Source: Kitasatospora cineracea (GTDB taxonomy: Bacteria; Actinomycetota; Actinomycetes; Streptomycetales; Streptomycetaceae). Taken from it: a stretch of DNA of 64,000 nt. The first letter of the stretch is position 1. Every line of letters begins with the position of its first letter. The DNA lies in the NCBI RefSeq assembly GCF_003751605.1, contig NZ_RJVJ01000001.1, positions 2,604,001 to 2,668,000 of the forward strand, written 5' to 3'. Both the position numbers and the translations under genes were made by a program. This document shows, in pieces, positions 9,400 to 17,339 of this stretch. The notes under the pieces are model-generated. The model was given only the letters and a program-made list of their open reading frames with translations. It did not search any database and had not been told where the DNA came from.

Positions 9400-10686
9400 G
9401 TGAGCGCGGACCAGACTGCCCCCGGAGTCAGCTTCACCGCCGCCGACGAGGAGAAACGGCGCGGTGTCCGACGGATGAAGACCATCGCCACCGGCCTGCT
9501 CGGCCTGGCCACCCTGGTCTTCGCCCTCGCCACCTGGGCCAAGGCGGCCGGGGCGGGCGCCTGGGCCGGGTACGTGGCCGCCGCCGCCGAGGCCGGCATG
9601 GTCGGCGCGCTCGCCGACTGGTTCGCCGTCACCGCGCTGTTCCGCCGCCCGTTCGGCCTGCCGATCCCGCACACCGCGATCATCCCGACCAAGAAGGACG
9701 CCTTCGGACGCTCGCTCGGCGACTTCGTCGGCGACAACTTCCTGTCCGCGCCGGTGGTCCGGGCCCGGCTCGGCCGGATCGGCGTGGCCCGGCGGCTCGG
9801 CGAGTGGCTCTCCGCGCCCGGCAGCGCCGAACGCGTCACCCGGGAGGCCGCCGCCGCGCTGCGCGGCCTGCTCGCGGTGCTCCGCGACGACGACGTGCAG
9901 GCCGTGGTCGCCGAGGCGGTCACCCGGCGGGCCGCCGCCACCTCGGTCGCCGAACCCGCCGGCCGGCTGCTGGGCAAGGTCGTCGCCGACGGCGGGCACC
10001 GGGGCCTGGTCGACCTGGTCGCGGTGCGGGCCCACGACTGGCTGGTCGAGCACCACGGCGAGGTGGTCGCCCGGGTCACCGCCAAGACCCCCGGCTGGAC
10101 GCCCAAGTTCCTCGACCAGCAGGTCGGCGAACGGGTCTACAAGGAACTGCTGCGCTTCGTCGGCGACGTCCGCGACGACCCGGTGCACCCCGCGCGCGGC
10201 GCCCTCGACAACTTCCTCGCCGACTTCGCGCAGGAGCTCCAGCACGACCCCGCGACCATCGACCGGGTCGAGCGCGCCAAGTCCGAACTGCTGGCCCGCC
10301 CCGAGGTGCAGGACCTGATCGCCTCCTCCTGGTCGGCCGTCCGCACCCTGGTGCTGAACGCCGCCGAGGACGAGGACAGCGAACTGCGCCGCCGCCTCAC
10401 CGACGGGCTGCGGAGCCTCGGCCGACGGCTCGCCACCGACGGCAAACTTCAGGCAAAAACTGACGGTTGGCTGCTGGACGCCGCCGAGTACGTGGTCTCC
10501 ACCTACCGGGAGGAGATCACCTCGCTGATCTCCGACACCGTGGCCGGCTGGGACGCCGCCGACGCCTCCCGCAAGATCGAGGCCAACGTCGGCCGTGACC
10601 TGCAGTTCATCCGGATCAACGGCACCGTGGTCGGCGCGCTGGCCGGCCTGCTGATCCACACCGTCAGCACCGCGCTGGGCGGCTGA
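9400..10686 (+). CDS. DUF445 family membrane-associated protein
   Basis: 428 residues, DUF445 family. An N-terminal membrane hairpin is followed by the conserved segment ADWFAVTALFRRPFGLPIPHTAIIP, a long helical, charged middle region and a C-terminal membrane segment after the typical FIRINGTVVGALAGLLI. Function is not established in the family. The GTG at 9400 is used; longer open frame upstream overlaps the dehydrogenase and is spurious. Confidence 0.9.
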   Translation: MSADQTAPGVSFTAADEEKRRGVRRMKTIATGLLGLATLVFALATWAKAAGAGAWAGYVAAAAEAGMVGALADWFAVTALFRRPFGLPIPHTAIIPTKKDAFGRSLGDFVGDNFLSAPVVRARLGRIGVARRLGEWLSAPGSAERVTREAAAALRGLLAVLRDDDVQAVVAEAVTRRAAATSVAEPAGRLLGKVVADGGHRGLVDLVAVRAHDWLVEHHGEVVARVTAKTPGWTPKFLDQQVGERVYKELLRFVGDVRDDPVHPARGALDNFLADFAQELQHDPATIDRVERAKSELLARPEVQDLIASSWSAVRTLVLNAAEDEDSELRRRLTDGLRSLGRRLATDGKLQAKTDGWLLDAAEYVVSTYREEITSLISDTVAGWDAADASRKIEANVGRDLQFIRINGTVVGALAGLLIHTVSTALGG

Positions 10687-10704
10687 CGGACCGTCCGGCC
10701 GGCC

Positions 10705-10724
10705 CCCGCCGACCGGTCGGCGGG
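10705..10724. terminator. Palindromic terminator after DUF445 gene
   Basis: Perfect 20-base palindrome CCCGCCGACC/GGTCGGCGGG with outer GTCCGG/CCGGAC arms that extend the stem. Confidence 0.65.
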
Positions 10725-10809
10725 TGTCCGGACCCTTGGGTAGGGTGAGCGACCGATCGGCGCGGCCAGGGGGGTCGGACGCCTGTTCTCCACGGGGGAG
10801 TTGACGGAC

Positions 10810-11607
10810 ATGACGGTACGTACACGAAAGCTCGGGCTGCGGGTTGCGGCACTGGCGGCCGCCGGACTGGTGCTGACGGCCTGCAACGACGACCTGACGG
10901 ACGCCGGCCCGGCCGCGTCCTCGGCGGCCGGCTCGCCGACCGCGGGCGCGAGCCCCACCGGCAAGGGCAAGGCCAAGGAGCCGGCCAACGGCGGCAAGCC
11001 CAGCACCAGGCCGAGCGGCGGCACCGCGACGGGCACCGACAAGGCGGCCCAGGCGAAGATGGGCAAGCTCGCGCTGACCGCCGCCGAGTGGGAGACCTAC
11101 GCGGCCGACGGCGACGACGACACCGGCACGGCCAACTACGTGATGGACAAGTCCTGCGCCTTCGTGCCGGACGGCACCGCGGTCAAGGGGCTGACCGCGA
11201 CCGTGGCGCGCTTCGTCAAGCAGGACCACGAGAGCGACACCACCTTCGCCAGCACCGAGGCCGACCAGTTCGCCTCGGTCGCCGACGCGCGCCAGGAGCT
11301 CCAGTCCTTCCGGGAGAACGACCAGCGCTGCCCGAACCACACCGACGGCGACGACAAGTACACCGGCGTCCACGCGGGCAAGGCGCCCACGGTGCCCGGC
11401 GCCGAGGAGGTGTACGTCGAGGAGGGCAAGGCCACCTACCCCACCACCGACGGCGGCCGGACCGACCCGCGGGACTTCGTCTTCATCCTGGCCCGCAAGG
11501 GCACCGTCGTGGTCAAGGTGTTCCTGGACGTCGACCCGAACTTCAACGCCGCCACCAGCAAGGACGATGCGCGCGCCGCGATCGCCAAGCTGGCCGCCAA
11601 GTGGTGA
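10810..11607 (+). CDS. Secreted lipoprotein of unknown function
   Basis: 265 residues. Lipoprotein signal with lipobox LTAC at Cys25, then a Ser/Gly/Lys-rich spacer and a globular domain of about 190 residues containing two further cysteines (DKSCAF, QRCPNH). No family recognised. ATG 10810 is chosen because GGGGGAG lies nine bases upstream; the TTG nine bases earlier directly abuts that site. It is followed closely by the deaminase gene. Confidence 0.8.
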   Translation: MTVRTRKLGLRVAALAAAGLVLTACNDDLTDAGPAASSAAGSPTAGASPTGKGKAKEPANGGKPSTRPSGGTATGTDKAAQAKMGKLALTAAEWETYAADGDDDTGTANYVMDKSCAFVPDGTAVKGLTATVARFVKQDHESDTTFASTEADQFASVADARQELQSFRENDQRCPNHTDGDDKYTGVHAGKAPTVPGAEEVYVEEGKATYPTTDGGRTDPRDFVFILARKGTVVVKVFLDVDPNFNAATSKDDARAAIAKLAAKW

Positions 11608-11651
11608 CCGGCCGGCGGGCCGCCGCGGGTTAGCATGCGAGGTCCGTTCGG

Positions 11652-11703
11652 GTCCGGGTGGTCCGGACCCGGGCGACCCGCGTCCGGGCGGTCCGGATCC
11701 GGG
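11652..11703. repeat. Two 22-bp GTCCGG direct repeats upstream of deaminase
   Basis: Bases 11652-11673 and 11682-11703 are 22-bp copies differing at two positions, spaced exactly 30 bases apart; each contains a GGTCCGGAYCC dyad. They lie between the lipoprotein stop and the deaminase ribosome site, so they are in the leader or promoter of the deaminase. They could be operator half sites or a degenerate minisatellite. Confidence 0.65.
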
Positions 11704-11725
11704 TGAGAGCAGACGGGAGCGTGCC

Positions 11726-12766
11726 GTGGCCGAGGGTGTCCAGGGGATCGAGGCGTTCATCGCCGGAATGCCGAAGGCGGAGCTGCACGTGCACCACGTG
11801 GGCTCGGCCTCGCCGCGGGTGGTGGCCGAACTCGCGGCCCGGCACGCCGGGCGCAGCAAGGTGCCGGTGGACCCGCAGGCGCTCGCCGAGTACTTCACCT
11901 TCACCGACTTCGCGCACTTCATCGAGGTGTACCTGAGCGTCGTCGACCTGATCCGGGACGCCGAGGACGTCCGGGCGCTGACCTACGGCGTCGCCCAGGA
12001 CATGGCCCGGCAGAACATCCGCTACGCCGAACTGACCGTCACCCCCTACTCGTCGGTCAGCCGCGGCATCCCCGACGTCGCCTTCATGGAGGCGATCGAG
12101 GACGCCCGGCTGTCCGCCGAGAAGGACCTCGGCATCGTGCTGCGCTGGTGCTTCGACATCCCCGGCGAGGCCGGGCTGGCCTCCGCCGAGGAGACCGCCC
12201 GCCTCGCCCTCGACCTGGCCCCCGACGGGCTGGTCTCGTTCGGACTCGGCGGCCCCGAGATCGGCGTGCCGCGCCCGCAGTTCAAGCCGTACTTCGACCG
12301 GGCCCGGGCGGCCGGCCTGCACAGCGTGCCGCACGCCGGCGAGTCGACCGGCCCCGAGACGGTCTGGGACGCGATCCGGGTGCTCGGCGCCGAGCGGATC
12401 GGCCACGGCACCCAGTCGGTCAAGGACCCGGCCCTGGTCGACTACCTGGGCGAGCACCGGATCCCGCTGGAGGTCTGCCCGACCTCCAACCTGGCGACCC
12501 GGGTGGTCGAACGGATCGAGGACCACCCCGTCCGGCAGATGGTCGACGCCGGGCTGCTGGTCACCATCAACAGCGACGACCCGCCGATGTTCGGCACCGA
12601 CCTGAACACCGAGTACGCGGTCGCCGCGAAGCTGCTCGGCCTGGACGAGGCCGGGGTCGCGGCGCTCGCCCTGGGCGCCGTCGAGGCGTCCTTCCTCGAC
12701 GGGGCGGGCAAGCGCCGGCTGGCCGGCGAGATCGACGCCTACCTGGCGGGGTGGCGCACCGCCTGA
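11726..12766 (+). CDS. COG1816 deaminase, probably aminodeoxyfutalosine deaminase (menaquinone synthesis)
   Basis: 346 residues of the adenosine deaminase superfamily. Zinc and catalytic residues are present: HVH (His21, His23), HAGE, GHG and NSDDP. The loop after the first metal motif reads HVGSASP where purine adenosine deaminases have the LDGS type. From family knowledge, actinobacterial COG1816 proteins of this kind deaminate 6-amino-6-deoxyfutalosine in the futalosine route to menaquinone; a plain adenosine deaminase is the alternative. GTG 11726 has GGGAGC just upstream. The 3' end overlaps the convergent YidC paralogue by 28 bases. Confidence 0.78.
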   Translation: MAEGVQGIEAFIAGMPKAELHVHHVGSASPRVVAELAARHAGRSKVPVDPQALAEYFTFTDFAHFIEVYLSVVDLIRDAEDVRALTYGVAQDMARQNIRYAELTVTPYSSVSRGIPDVAFMEAIEDARLSAEKDLGIVLRWCFDIPGEAGLASAEETARLALDLAPDGLVSFGLGGPEIGVPRPQFKPYFDRARAAGLHSVPHAGESTGPETVWDAIRVLGAERIGHGTQSVKDPALVDYLGEHRIPLEVCPTSNLATRVVERIEDHPVRQMVDAGLLVTINSDDPPMFGTDLNTEYAVAAKLLGLDEAGVAALALGAVEASFLDGAGKRRLAGEIDAYLAGWRTA

Positions 12767-13425
12767 CCGGTGGCGAGGCCGGCGGCCGGGCGGTGCAGGT
12801 ACCACCGCTCGGCCGCCGTCCAGGCCGTGCTGGTCAGCAGGTAGAGCTGGCCCGCGAGCGGCAGCAGCAGGGCGAACAGCGGGGTGCCGAAGGCCAGCCA
12901 GCGGACCGGGCCGACGGGGGCGGGGGCGTGCTTCGCACGGCGGACGCCGGCCCAGGCCAGGGCCAGCAGGGCCGCCTCCAGGACGGCGAACACCGCGAAC
13001 TGCGCCGGCGTGTGGGCGGCCGCGGGGCGGACGGCCAGCGGGACGCCCGCGAGGGTCGCGTCGAGCAGGTGGCCCGGGGCGGTGGTGAACAGGCGGTACA
13101 TCACCGAGAAGAACGGGGCCTGCAGCAGCACCGGGAGCAGCCCCGCGAACGGGCCGGTGCCCTCGGCGCGGTGCAGGGCGAGCAGTTCGCGGTTCAGCCG
13201 CTCGGGGTTCCGGGCGTGCCGCTCGCGCAGCCGCGCGACCTTCGGCGCGAGCCGGGCGCGGGCCCGCTCGGCCCGGGCCGCGGACCGGGCCAACGGGTGC
13301 AGGGCGGCCCGGACGGCCAGGGTGAACAGGACGATCGCGGCCGCGGTGGGGACGACGGCGGCGAGGGCCGCGACGGCGGCGTGGGCGAGGTGGACGGCGG
13401 GGTCGAGGACGCTCAGGACGGACAT
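12739..13425 (-). CDS. YidC/Oxa1-family membrane insertase paralogue
   Basis: 228 residues, a short YidC-like protein with about five membrane segments and no large periplasmic domain. It keeps the key arginine in the first core helix (LFTLAVRAALHPL), the charged cytoplasmic loop after it and the conserved LPVLLQAPFFSVMYRLF segment. The main yidC normally sits beside rnpA/jag at the origin, so this is a second copy. ATG 13425 with GGAGAG upstream. The neighbouring DUF6412 gene on the same strand is a usual companion in Streptomyces. Confidence 0.85.
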   Translation of the reverse strand: MSVLSVLDPAVHLAHAAVAALAAVVPTAAAIVLFTLAVRAALHPLARSAARAERARARLAPKVARLRERHARNPERLNRELLALHRAEGTGPFAGLLPVLLQAPFFSVMYRLFTTAPGHLLDATLAGVPLAVRPAAAHTPAQFAVFAVLEAALLALAWAGVRRAKHAPAPVGPVRWLAFGTPLFALLLPLAGQLYLLTSTAWTAAERWYLHRPAAGLATGQAVRHPAR

Positions 13426-13664
13426 GGTCGGGCTCTCCGGGAGTCGGCGGGTCGTGACGACGGTGCTCGGAGGGCGGACGCGAGGAGGGGACGCAGGCCC
13501 GGCCCGGCCGCGCCGCGCGCGGGCGTGACGGGAACCGGGTGGTGCGTGTGCGGGTGGTTTCCCGCGCAGTTCCCCCCGGCCCCCGGCGGGGCGCGCGGGA
13601 GCGGTGGGCTCCCGGCCCCGGCGGGGCAGCGGGAGTTCGGGGACTGCGGGGAGGAGCGGGCCCC

Positions 13665-13946
13665 TCAGGCGGCCGCGGGCCGCTGTCCCGGGGCTCGGGG
13701 GCGGGCGCGGCCCGCGGCGTCCGGGTCGCGCGGCGGCAGGTAGGCGGTGCGGTAGGCGCGGCGGCGCAGCGCCGCCGCGTGCACGGCCGCCGGGGTGCGG
13801 GCGCCGGGGAGGCGGGTGGTGGTGAGGGTGGCGGTGACGGCGACGGCGAGCAGCAGCAGCGCGGCCGCGGTCAGCGCACCCGGGCCGGTGAGCAGGTCAC
13901 CGGTGAGGACCCGGAACAGGACGAGCAGGAGCGGGGTGACGAGCAC
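13665..13946 (-). CDS. DUF6412-like small membrane protein
   Basis: About 93 residues: two hydrophobic segments, then a conserved basic motif ALRRRAYRTAYLPPRDPDAAGRARPRAPG typical of the small protein encoded next to the YidC paralogue. GTG 13946 with GAGGAGG nine bases upstream is preferred over the TTG at 14063, whose product would have a long basic Pro/Arg N-terminus. Probably expressed with the YidC paralogue; function unknown, perhaps a factor for that insertase (inference). Confidence 0.7.
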   Translation of the reverse strand: MLVTPLLLVLFRVLTGDLLTGPGALTAAALLLLAVAVTATLTTTRLPGARTPAAVHAAALRRRAYRTAYLPPRDPDAAGRARPRAPGQRPAAA

Positions 13947-14082
13947 GGCGCGCAACCTCCTCGGGCCGGGGCGGGAGCCGTCCGGGCGGGGTTCCGCCGG
14001 GCGGGTCGGGTGCGGACGCTGCGTCAACGGCCGGGCCGTGCGGCGCAGTTCCGGAGCGGTCAACGGCGGGGCGGGCGCCGGA

Positions 14083-14173
14083 GTTCCGGGTTCCGGGTTC
14101 CGGGCTCCGCGCTCGGGGCTCGGGGTTCTGGGCTCCTGGCTCCGGTTTCTGGGCTCCTGGTCCCGGGCTCCGC
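14083..14173. repeat. Array of 13 tandem heptamers (GTTCCGG/GCTCCGG type)
   Basis: From 14083 to 14173 the sequence reads as thirteen consecutive 7-base units in unbroken register, the first three identical (GTTCCGG), the rest variants such as GCTCGGG, GCTCCTG, GTTCTGG. It lies in the 247-base gap between the oxidoreductase stop and the DUF6412 gene. No open frame makes a plausible protein. Confidence 0.85.
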
Positions 14174-14193
14174 CCCGCCGTCGGCGCGGGGTT

Positions 14194-15264
14194 TCAGGGC
14201 AGCCGGACCACCGAGGCGGTCGCGGCGGAGGCGCGGGCGGCCTCCAGGACGGCGAGGGTGGCGACCGCGTCGCGCGGGTCGACCGGCGGCGGGGTGCGGT
14301 CGGCGAGCGAGGCGGCGATCCCCGCGTAGTACGCCGGGTAGTCGCCCGGGTCGGTGGTGACCGGTTCGGCGTCGCCGTCGCTGCCGAGCAGGCCGTACGC
14401 GGCCGGGTCGTCGTCGCCCCAGTGGTCCGCCGGCCCGCCGGGGCGGCGGCCGGAGCGCAGGGCGGCCTCCTGCGGGTCCAGGCCGAACTTGACGTACCCG
14501 GCGCTGTCGCCGAGGACGCGCAGCCGGGGCCCGGCGAGCGGGGCCAGCGCGCTGGTCCACAGCTGGGAGCGGACGCCGCCGGTGTGGGTCAGGGCGAGGA
14601 AGGCGTCGTCGTCGACCACCGCGCCGTCGCGGCGCACGTCGATCTCCGCGTACACCGTCTCGACCGGCCCGAACAGGGTCAGCGCCTGGTCGACCAGGTG
14701 GCTGCCCAGGTCGTACAGGGTGCCGCCGACCTCGGCCGGGTCGGCGAGCTCGCGCCAGCCCGGCTTGGGCTTGGGACGGAAGCGCTCGAACCGGGACTCG
14801 AAGCGGTGCACCCGGCCGAGCCGGCCCTCCTCGACCAGGCGGCGGGCGGTCAGGAAGTCGCCGTCCCAGCGGCGGTTCTGGAACACCGACAGCAGCAGGC
14901 CGGACTTCTCGGCGAACTCGCACAGGTCGCGGGCCTCGGCGCTGGTCGCGGCCAGCGGCTTGTCGACCACGGTGGCCAGGCCGGCCAGCAGGGCGGTGCG
15001 GGCGAGCGGGACGTGGGTGCGGTTGGGGGAGGCGATCACCACCAGGTCGAACCGGTCGGCGTCCCCGAACAGCTGCTCGGGGGTGTCGAGGGCGCGGGCG
15101 CCCGGGTGGTCGCGGTGCAACTGGGCCCGGCGGTCGGGGTTGGCGGTGACCACCGCGTCCAGCTGCAGTCCGGGCGTGGTGGCGATCAGCGGGGCGTGGA
15201 AGGCGGAACCGGCCAGGCCGTAGCCGATCAGGCCGACGCGGAACGGGGCGGAGGGCGTGCTCAT
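14194..15264 (-). CDS. Gfo/Idh/MocA family oxidoreductase
   Basis: 356 residues, NAD(P)-dependent dehydrogenase of the glucose-fructose oxidoreductase family. N-terminal Rossmann motif GLIGYGLAGSAFH, cofactor segment VDKPLAATSAEA carrying the family EKP-like (here DKP) lysine, and a C-terminal substrate domain with GGTLYDLGSHLVDQAL including the conserved Asp/His. Close to the YdgJ/YhhX-type members. Substrate probably a sugar or inositol derivative. ATG 15264; monocistronic in appearance. Confidence 0.88.
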   Translation of the reverse strand: MSTPSAPFRVGLIGYGLAGSAFHAPLIATTPGLQLDAVVTANPDRRAQLHRDHPGARALDTPEQLFGDADRFDLVVIASPNRTHVPLARTALLAGLATVVDKPLAATSAEARDLCEFAEKSGLLLSVFQNRRWDGDFLTARRLVEEGRLGRVHRFESRFERFRPKPKPGWRELADPAEVGGTLYDLGSHLVDQALTLFGPVETVYAEIDVRRDGAVVDDDAFLALTHTGGVRSQLWTSALAPLAGPRLRVLGDSAGYVKFGLDPQEAALRSGRRPGGPADHWGDDDPAAYGLLGSDGDAEPVTTDPGDYPAYYAGIAASLADRTPPPVDPRDAVATLAVLEAARASAATASVVRLP

Positions 15265-15363
15265 GCCCTCAACTCAACCACCCCGGCCCCGCCGAACGGC
15301 GGAGGCCGACCGGTTCGCCGGGCCCGGTCGGCGCGGGCCCGGGCCCCGGCTCCGGCGGTGTGC

Positions 15364-15714
15364 TCAGCGGTCGGAGGGCGGACGGCGCCGGTACAGCACG
15401 GCGCACGCCGCACCGGTCAGCAGCAGCACCGAGCCCAGCGACAGCAGCATGCCGTTGCGGACCGCGTCCCCGCCGTCCCCGCTGCCGTCGCCGGACCGGG
15501 CCAGCGGCGCGGTGACGGGGACGGCGGGGGCGGCGGCAGCGGCAGCGGCGGGGACGGAGGCCGGGACGGCGCCGGGAGCGGCGGCGACGGCGGGCCGGGC
15601 GGCCGGGCCGGCCGACAGCGCGGCGACGGCCAGCAGCAGGACGGCGGCGGTGCGCGCGGCGGCGCGGACGGCGCGGGGACGGACGGGGGAGGTGGTGCGG
15701 CGGACGGAGGCCAT
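15364..15714 (-). CDS. Small exported protein with C-terminal membrane anchor
   Basis: 116 residues: signal peptide (about 1-45), an Ala/Pro/Val-rich low-complexity stretch, a short Asp/Gly-rich segment, then one membrane helix (about 87-107) and a basic tail YRRRRPPSDR. No LPxTG-like motif precedes the helix, so sortase anchoring is not supported. AAGGGAG lies in front of the ATG. Unknown function. Confidence 0.65.
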   Translation of the reverse strand: MASVRRTTSPVRPRAVRAAARTAAVLLLAVAALSAGPAARPAVAAAPGAVPASVPAAAAAAAPAVPVTAPLARSGDGSGDGGDAVRNGMLLSLGSVLLLTGAACAVLYRRRPPSDR

Positions 15715-15779
15715 CGGGGCTCCCTTGCGTGGTGCGGAGAGGGTGTGTTCGGGACGCTAACCAGTCCGGGCAAGGAAGT

Positions 15780-15792
15780 TGACGGTACGTCA
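15780..15792. promoter_or_regulatory. Palindrome TGACGGTACGTCA upstream of small exported protein
   Basis: Perfect dyad TGACG-GTA-CGTCA in the leader/promoter region of the 15364-15714 gene; possible operator. A TAGCGT-like -10 element lies about 20 bases closer to the gene. Confidence 0.4.
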
Positions 15793-15863
15793 GGGTAGTT
15801 ACGGGCGGCTTAAGGCGGCGTTGAGGTGCCCCGGACCGGGTGCGACGGTCCGGGGCCGGGCGG

Positions 15864-16277
15864 TCACCCGCCGTTCGGGAACAGGGTCTCGGCGACGTGC
15901 CGGGTGTCGGTGTACTCGCGGACGGCGGCGATCCGGCCGTCCCGGACGGTGAAGACGCCCAGGCAGCGGTTGTCGTAGCGGCGGCCGTGCACGGTGGTGC
16001 CGCGCGAGGTCCACTCGGCGACCACCCGGTCGCCCTCGGCGATCGGCGTGCCGACCAGGGCGACCTCGACGGCCGTGCCGGGTTCGAAGACGCCGCCGAC
16101 CGAGCCGAGGAAGTCCTCGACGACGGCCGTCCGGCCGCGCCACTCGCCGCTCAGCGGCAGGTCGCCCGGGTAGCTCCAGACCACGTCCTCGGTGAAGGCG
16201 TCCCGGATGGCGTCCGCGTCGCCGCGGGCCACCGCGGCCACGTAGTCGGTGACGACGGTACGGGGGTCGGTGTTCAT
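15864..16277 (-). CDS. NTF2-like/SnoaL-like protein
   Basis: 137 residues with the cone-shaped NTF2-like fold pattern: VTDYVAAVARGDADAIRDAFTEDVVWSYPG, central GRTAVVEDFLGSV and final strands YDNRCLGVFTVRDGRIAAVREYTDT. Could be an isomerase, hydrolase or a non-catalytic binding protein. AAGGAG seven bases before ATG. It follows the oxidoreductase by 23 bases, so the two are cotranscribed and probably under the divergent LysR regulator. Confidence 0.85.
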   Translation of the reverse strand: MNTDPRTVVTDYVAAVARGDADAIRDAFTEDVVWSYPGDLPLSGEWRGRTAVVEDFLGSVGGVFEPGTAVEVALVGTPIAEGDRVVAEWTSRGTTVHGRRYDNRCLGVFTVRDGRIAAVREYTDTRHVAETLFPNGG

Positions 16278-16300
16278 GACGGATCTCCTTGTGTGGAAGG

Positions 16301-17212
16301 TCAGTTGAGGGTGAGGACGGTGTTGCCGCGCACGCGCCGGCCGCGCAGGGCGGCGATCGCCTCCGCGGTGTGCCGCCAGTCGTCGACCAGGCCGAGTTCG
16401 GGGTGCAGCCGGCCCTGCTCGGTCAGCCGGACCAGGGTGCGCAGGTCGTCCCCGTCCGGGTGGTCGACGTCCGCGTAGCTGAAGTGCCGGACGGTGGCCG
16501 AGACCGGGCCGTTCAGCAGGGCGAAGAAGTCCAGCCGGACCGGCTCGCGGGACGCCTGCCCGAACCACAGCAGCCGGCCGCGCGGGGCGAGCAGCGCCAG
16601 CGCCCGGGGCAGCTCCGCGCCGCCGGTCGACTCCAGCACCAGGTCGTACGGGCCGCGCGCCCCGGCCACCTCGTGCACCACCTCGGCCGCGCCCAACTCC
16701 CGCAGCCGGGAACCGCGTTCGGCGTTCGCGGTGACGACCGTCAGCTGCGCCCCGGCCGCCGCCGCCAACTCGGTGACGTAGTGGCCGACGCCGCCGGACG
16801 CGCCGGTCAGCAGCAGCCGCCGCCCGGTCACCGGGCCCGCCGCGCGCAGCAGCCGCAGCGCGGTCAGGCCGGCCAGCGGCAGGGCGGCGGCGGTCGGGGC
16901 GGCCAGCCGCTCGGGCAGCACCGCCAGCGCGTCCGTGCGCACCGCCGCGTACTCCGCCCAGCCCGCGCCCGGCGGGTGCGCCACCACCCGCTGCCCGACC
17001 GCCGGGCCGGTGCCGTCCGCGGCGGCCTGCACGACCAGCCCGGCGACGTCCTTGCCGGGCCGCCAGTGCGGCGGGGGATCCTCCAGCAGGAAGGTCTCGC
17101 CGCGGTTCACCGAGAACGCGTCGACCTTCACCAGCACCTCGCCGGGGCGTGGCTCGGGCTGCGGGACCTCGGCGAACTCGACCGTGCCGTGCGCCGGAAC
17201 CAGGGCCTTCAT
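16301..17212 (-). CDS. Zinc-type alcohol dehydrogenase / quinone oxidoreductase family (MDR)
   Basis: 303 residues of the medium-chain reductase superfamily. GroES-like N-terminal domain (VPQPEPRPGEVLVKVDAFSVNRGE), then the NADPH-binding motif LLTGASGGVGHYVTELA, with no structural zinc cysteines, which fits quinone oxidoreductase-like members. First gene of a two-gene unit with the NTF2-like protein; divergent from a LysR regulator, the classic arrangement of a regulated reductase. GAGGAAG eight bases before ATG. Confidence 0.88.
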   Translation of the reverse strand: MKALVPAHGTVEFAEVPQPEPRPGEVLVKVDAFSVNRGETFLLEDPPPHWRPGKDVAGLVVQAAADGTGPAVGQRVVAHPPGAGWAEYAAVRTDALAVLPERLAAPTAAALPLAGLTALRLLRAAGPVTGRRLLLTGASGGVGHYVTELAAAAGAQLTVVTANAERGSRLRELGAAEVVHEVAGARGPYDLVLESTGGAELPRALALLAPRGRLLWFGQASREPVRLDFFALLNGPVSATVRHFSYADVDHPDGDDLRTLVRLTEQGRLHPELGLVDDWRHTAEAIAALRGRRVRGNTVLTLN

Positions 17213-17307
17213 CAGGGCACTTCCTCTCGTGGGGACCGACTCGCTCGGTGCTGCACCCAGTCAACGGCCCGGGCCCCGGGAGGGTCCAACAACCGGAACG
17301 GCCCTGT

Positions 17308-17324
17308 GACAACCGCCGGTTGTC
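17308..17324. promoter_or_regulatory. LysR-type operator: 17-bp perfect inverted repeat
   Basis: GACAACCG-C-CGGTTGTC is a perfect 17-base dyad containing a T-N11-A-like core, 15 bases before the LysR ATG and about 95 bases before the divergent reductase. A half copy (CAACAACCGG) lies at 17288-17297. The position suits autoregulation and activation of the divergent pair. Confidence 0.7.
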
Positions 17325-17339
17325 GGCGATGATGGCCCG

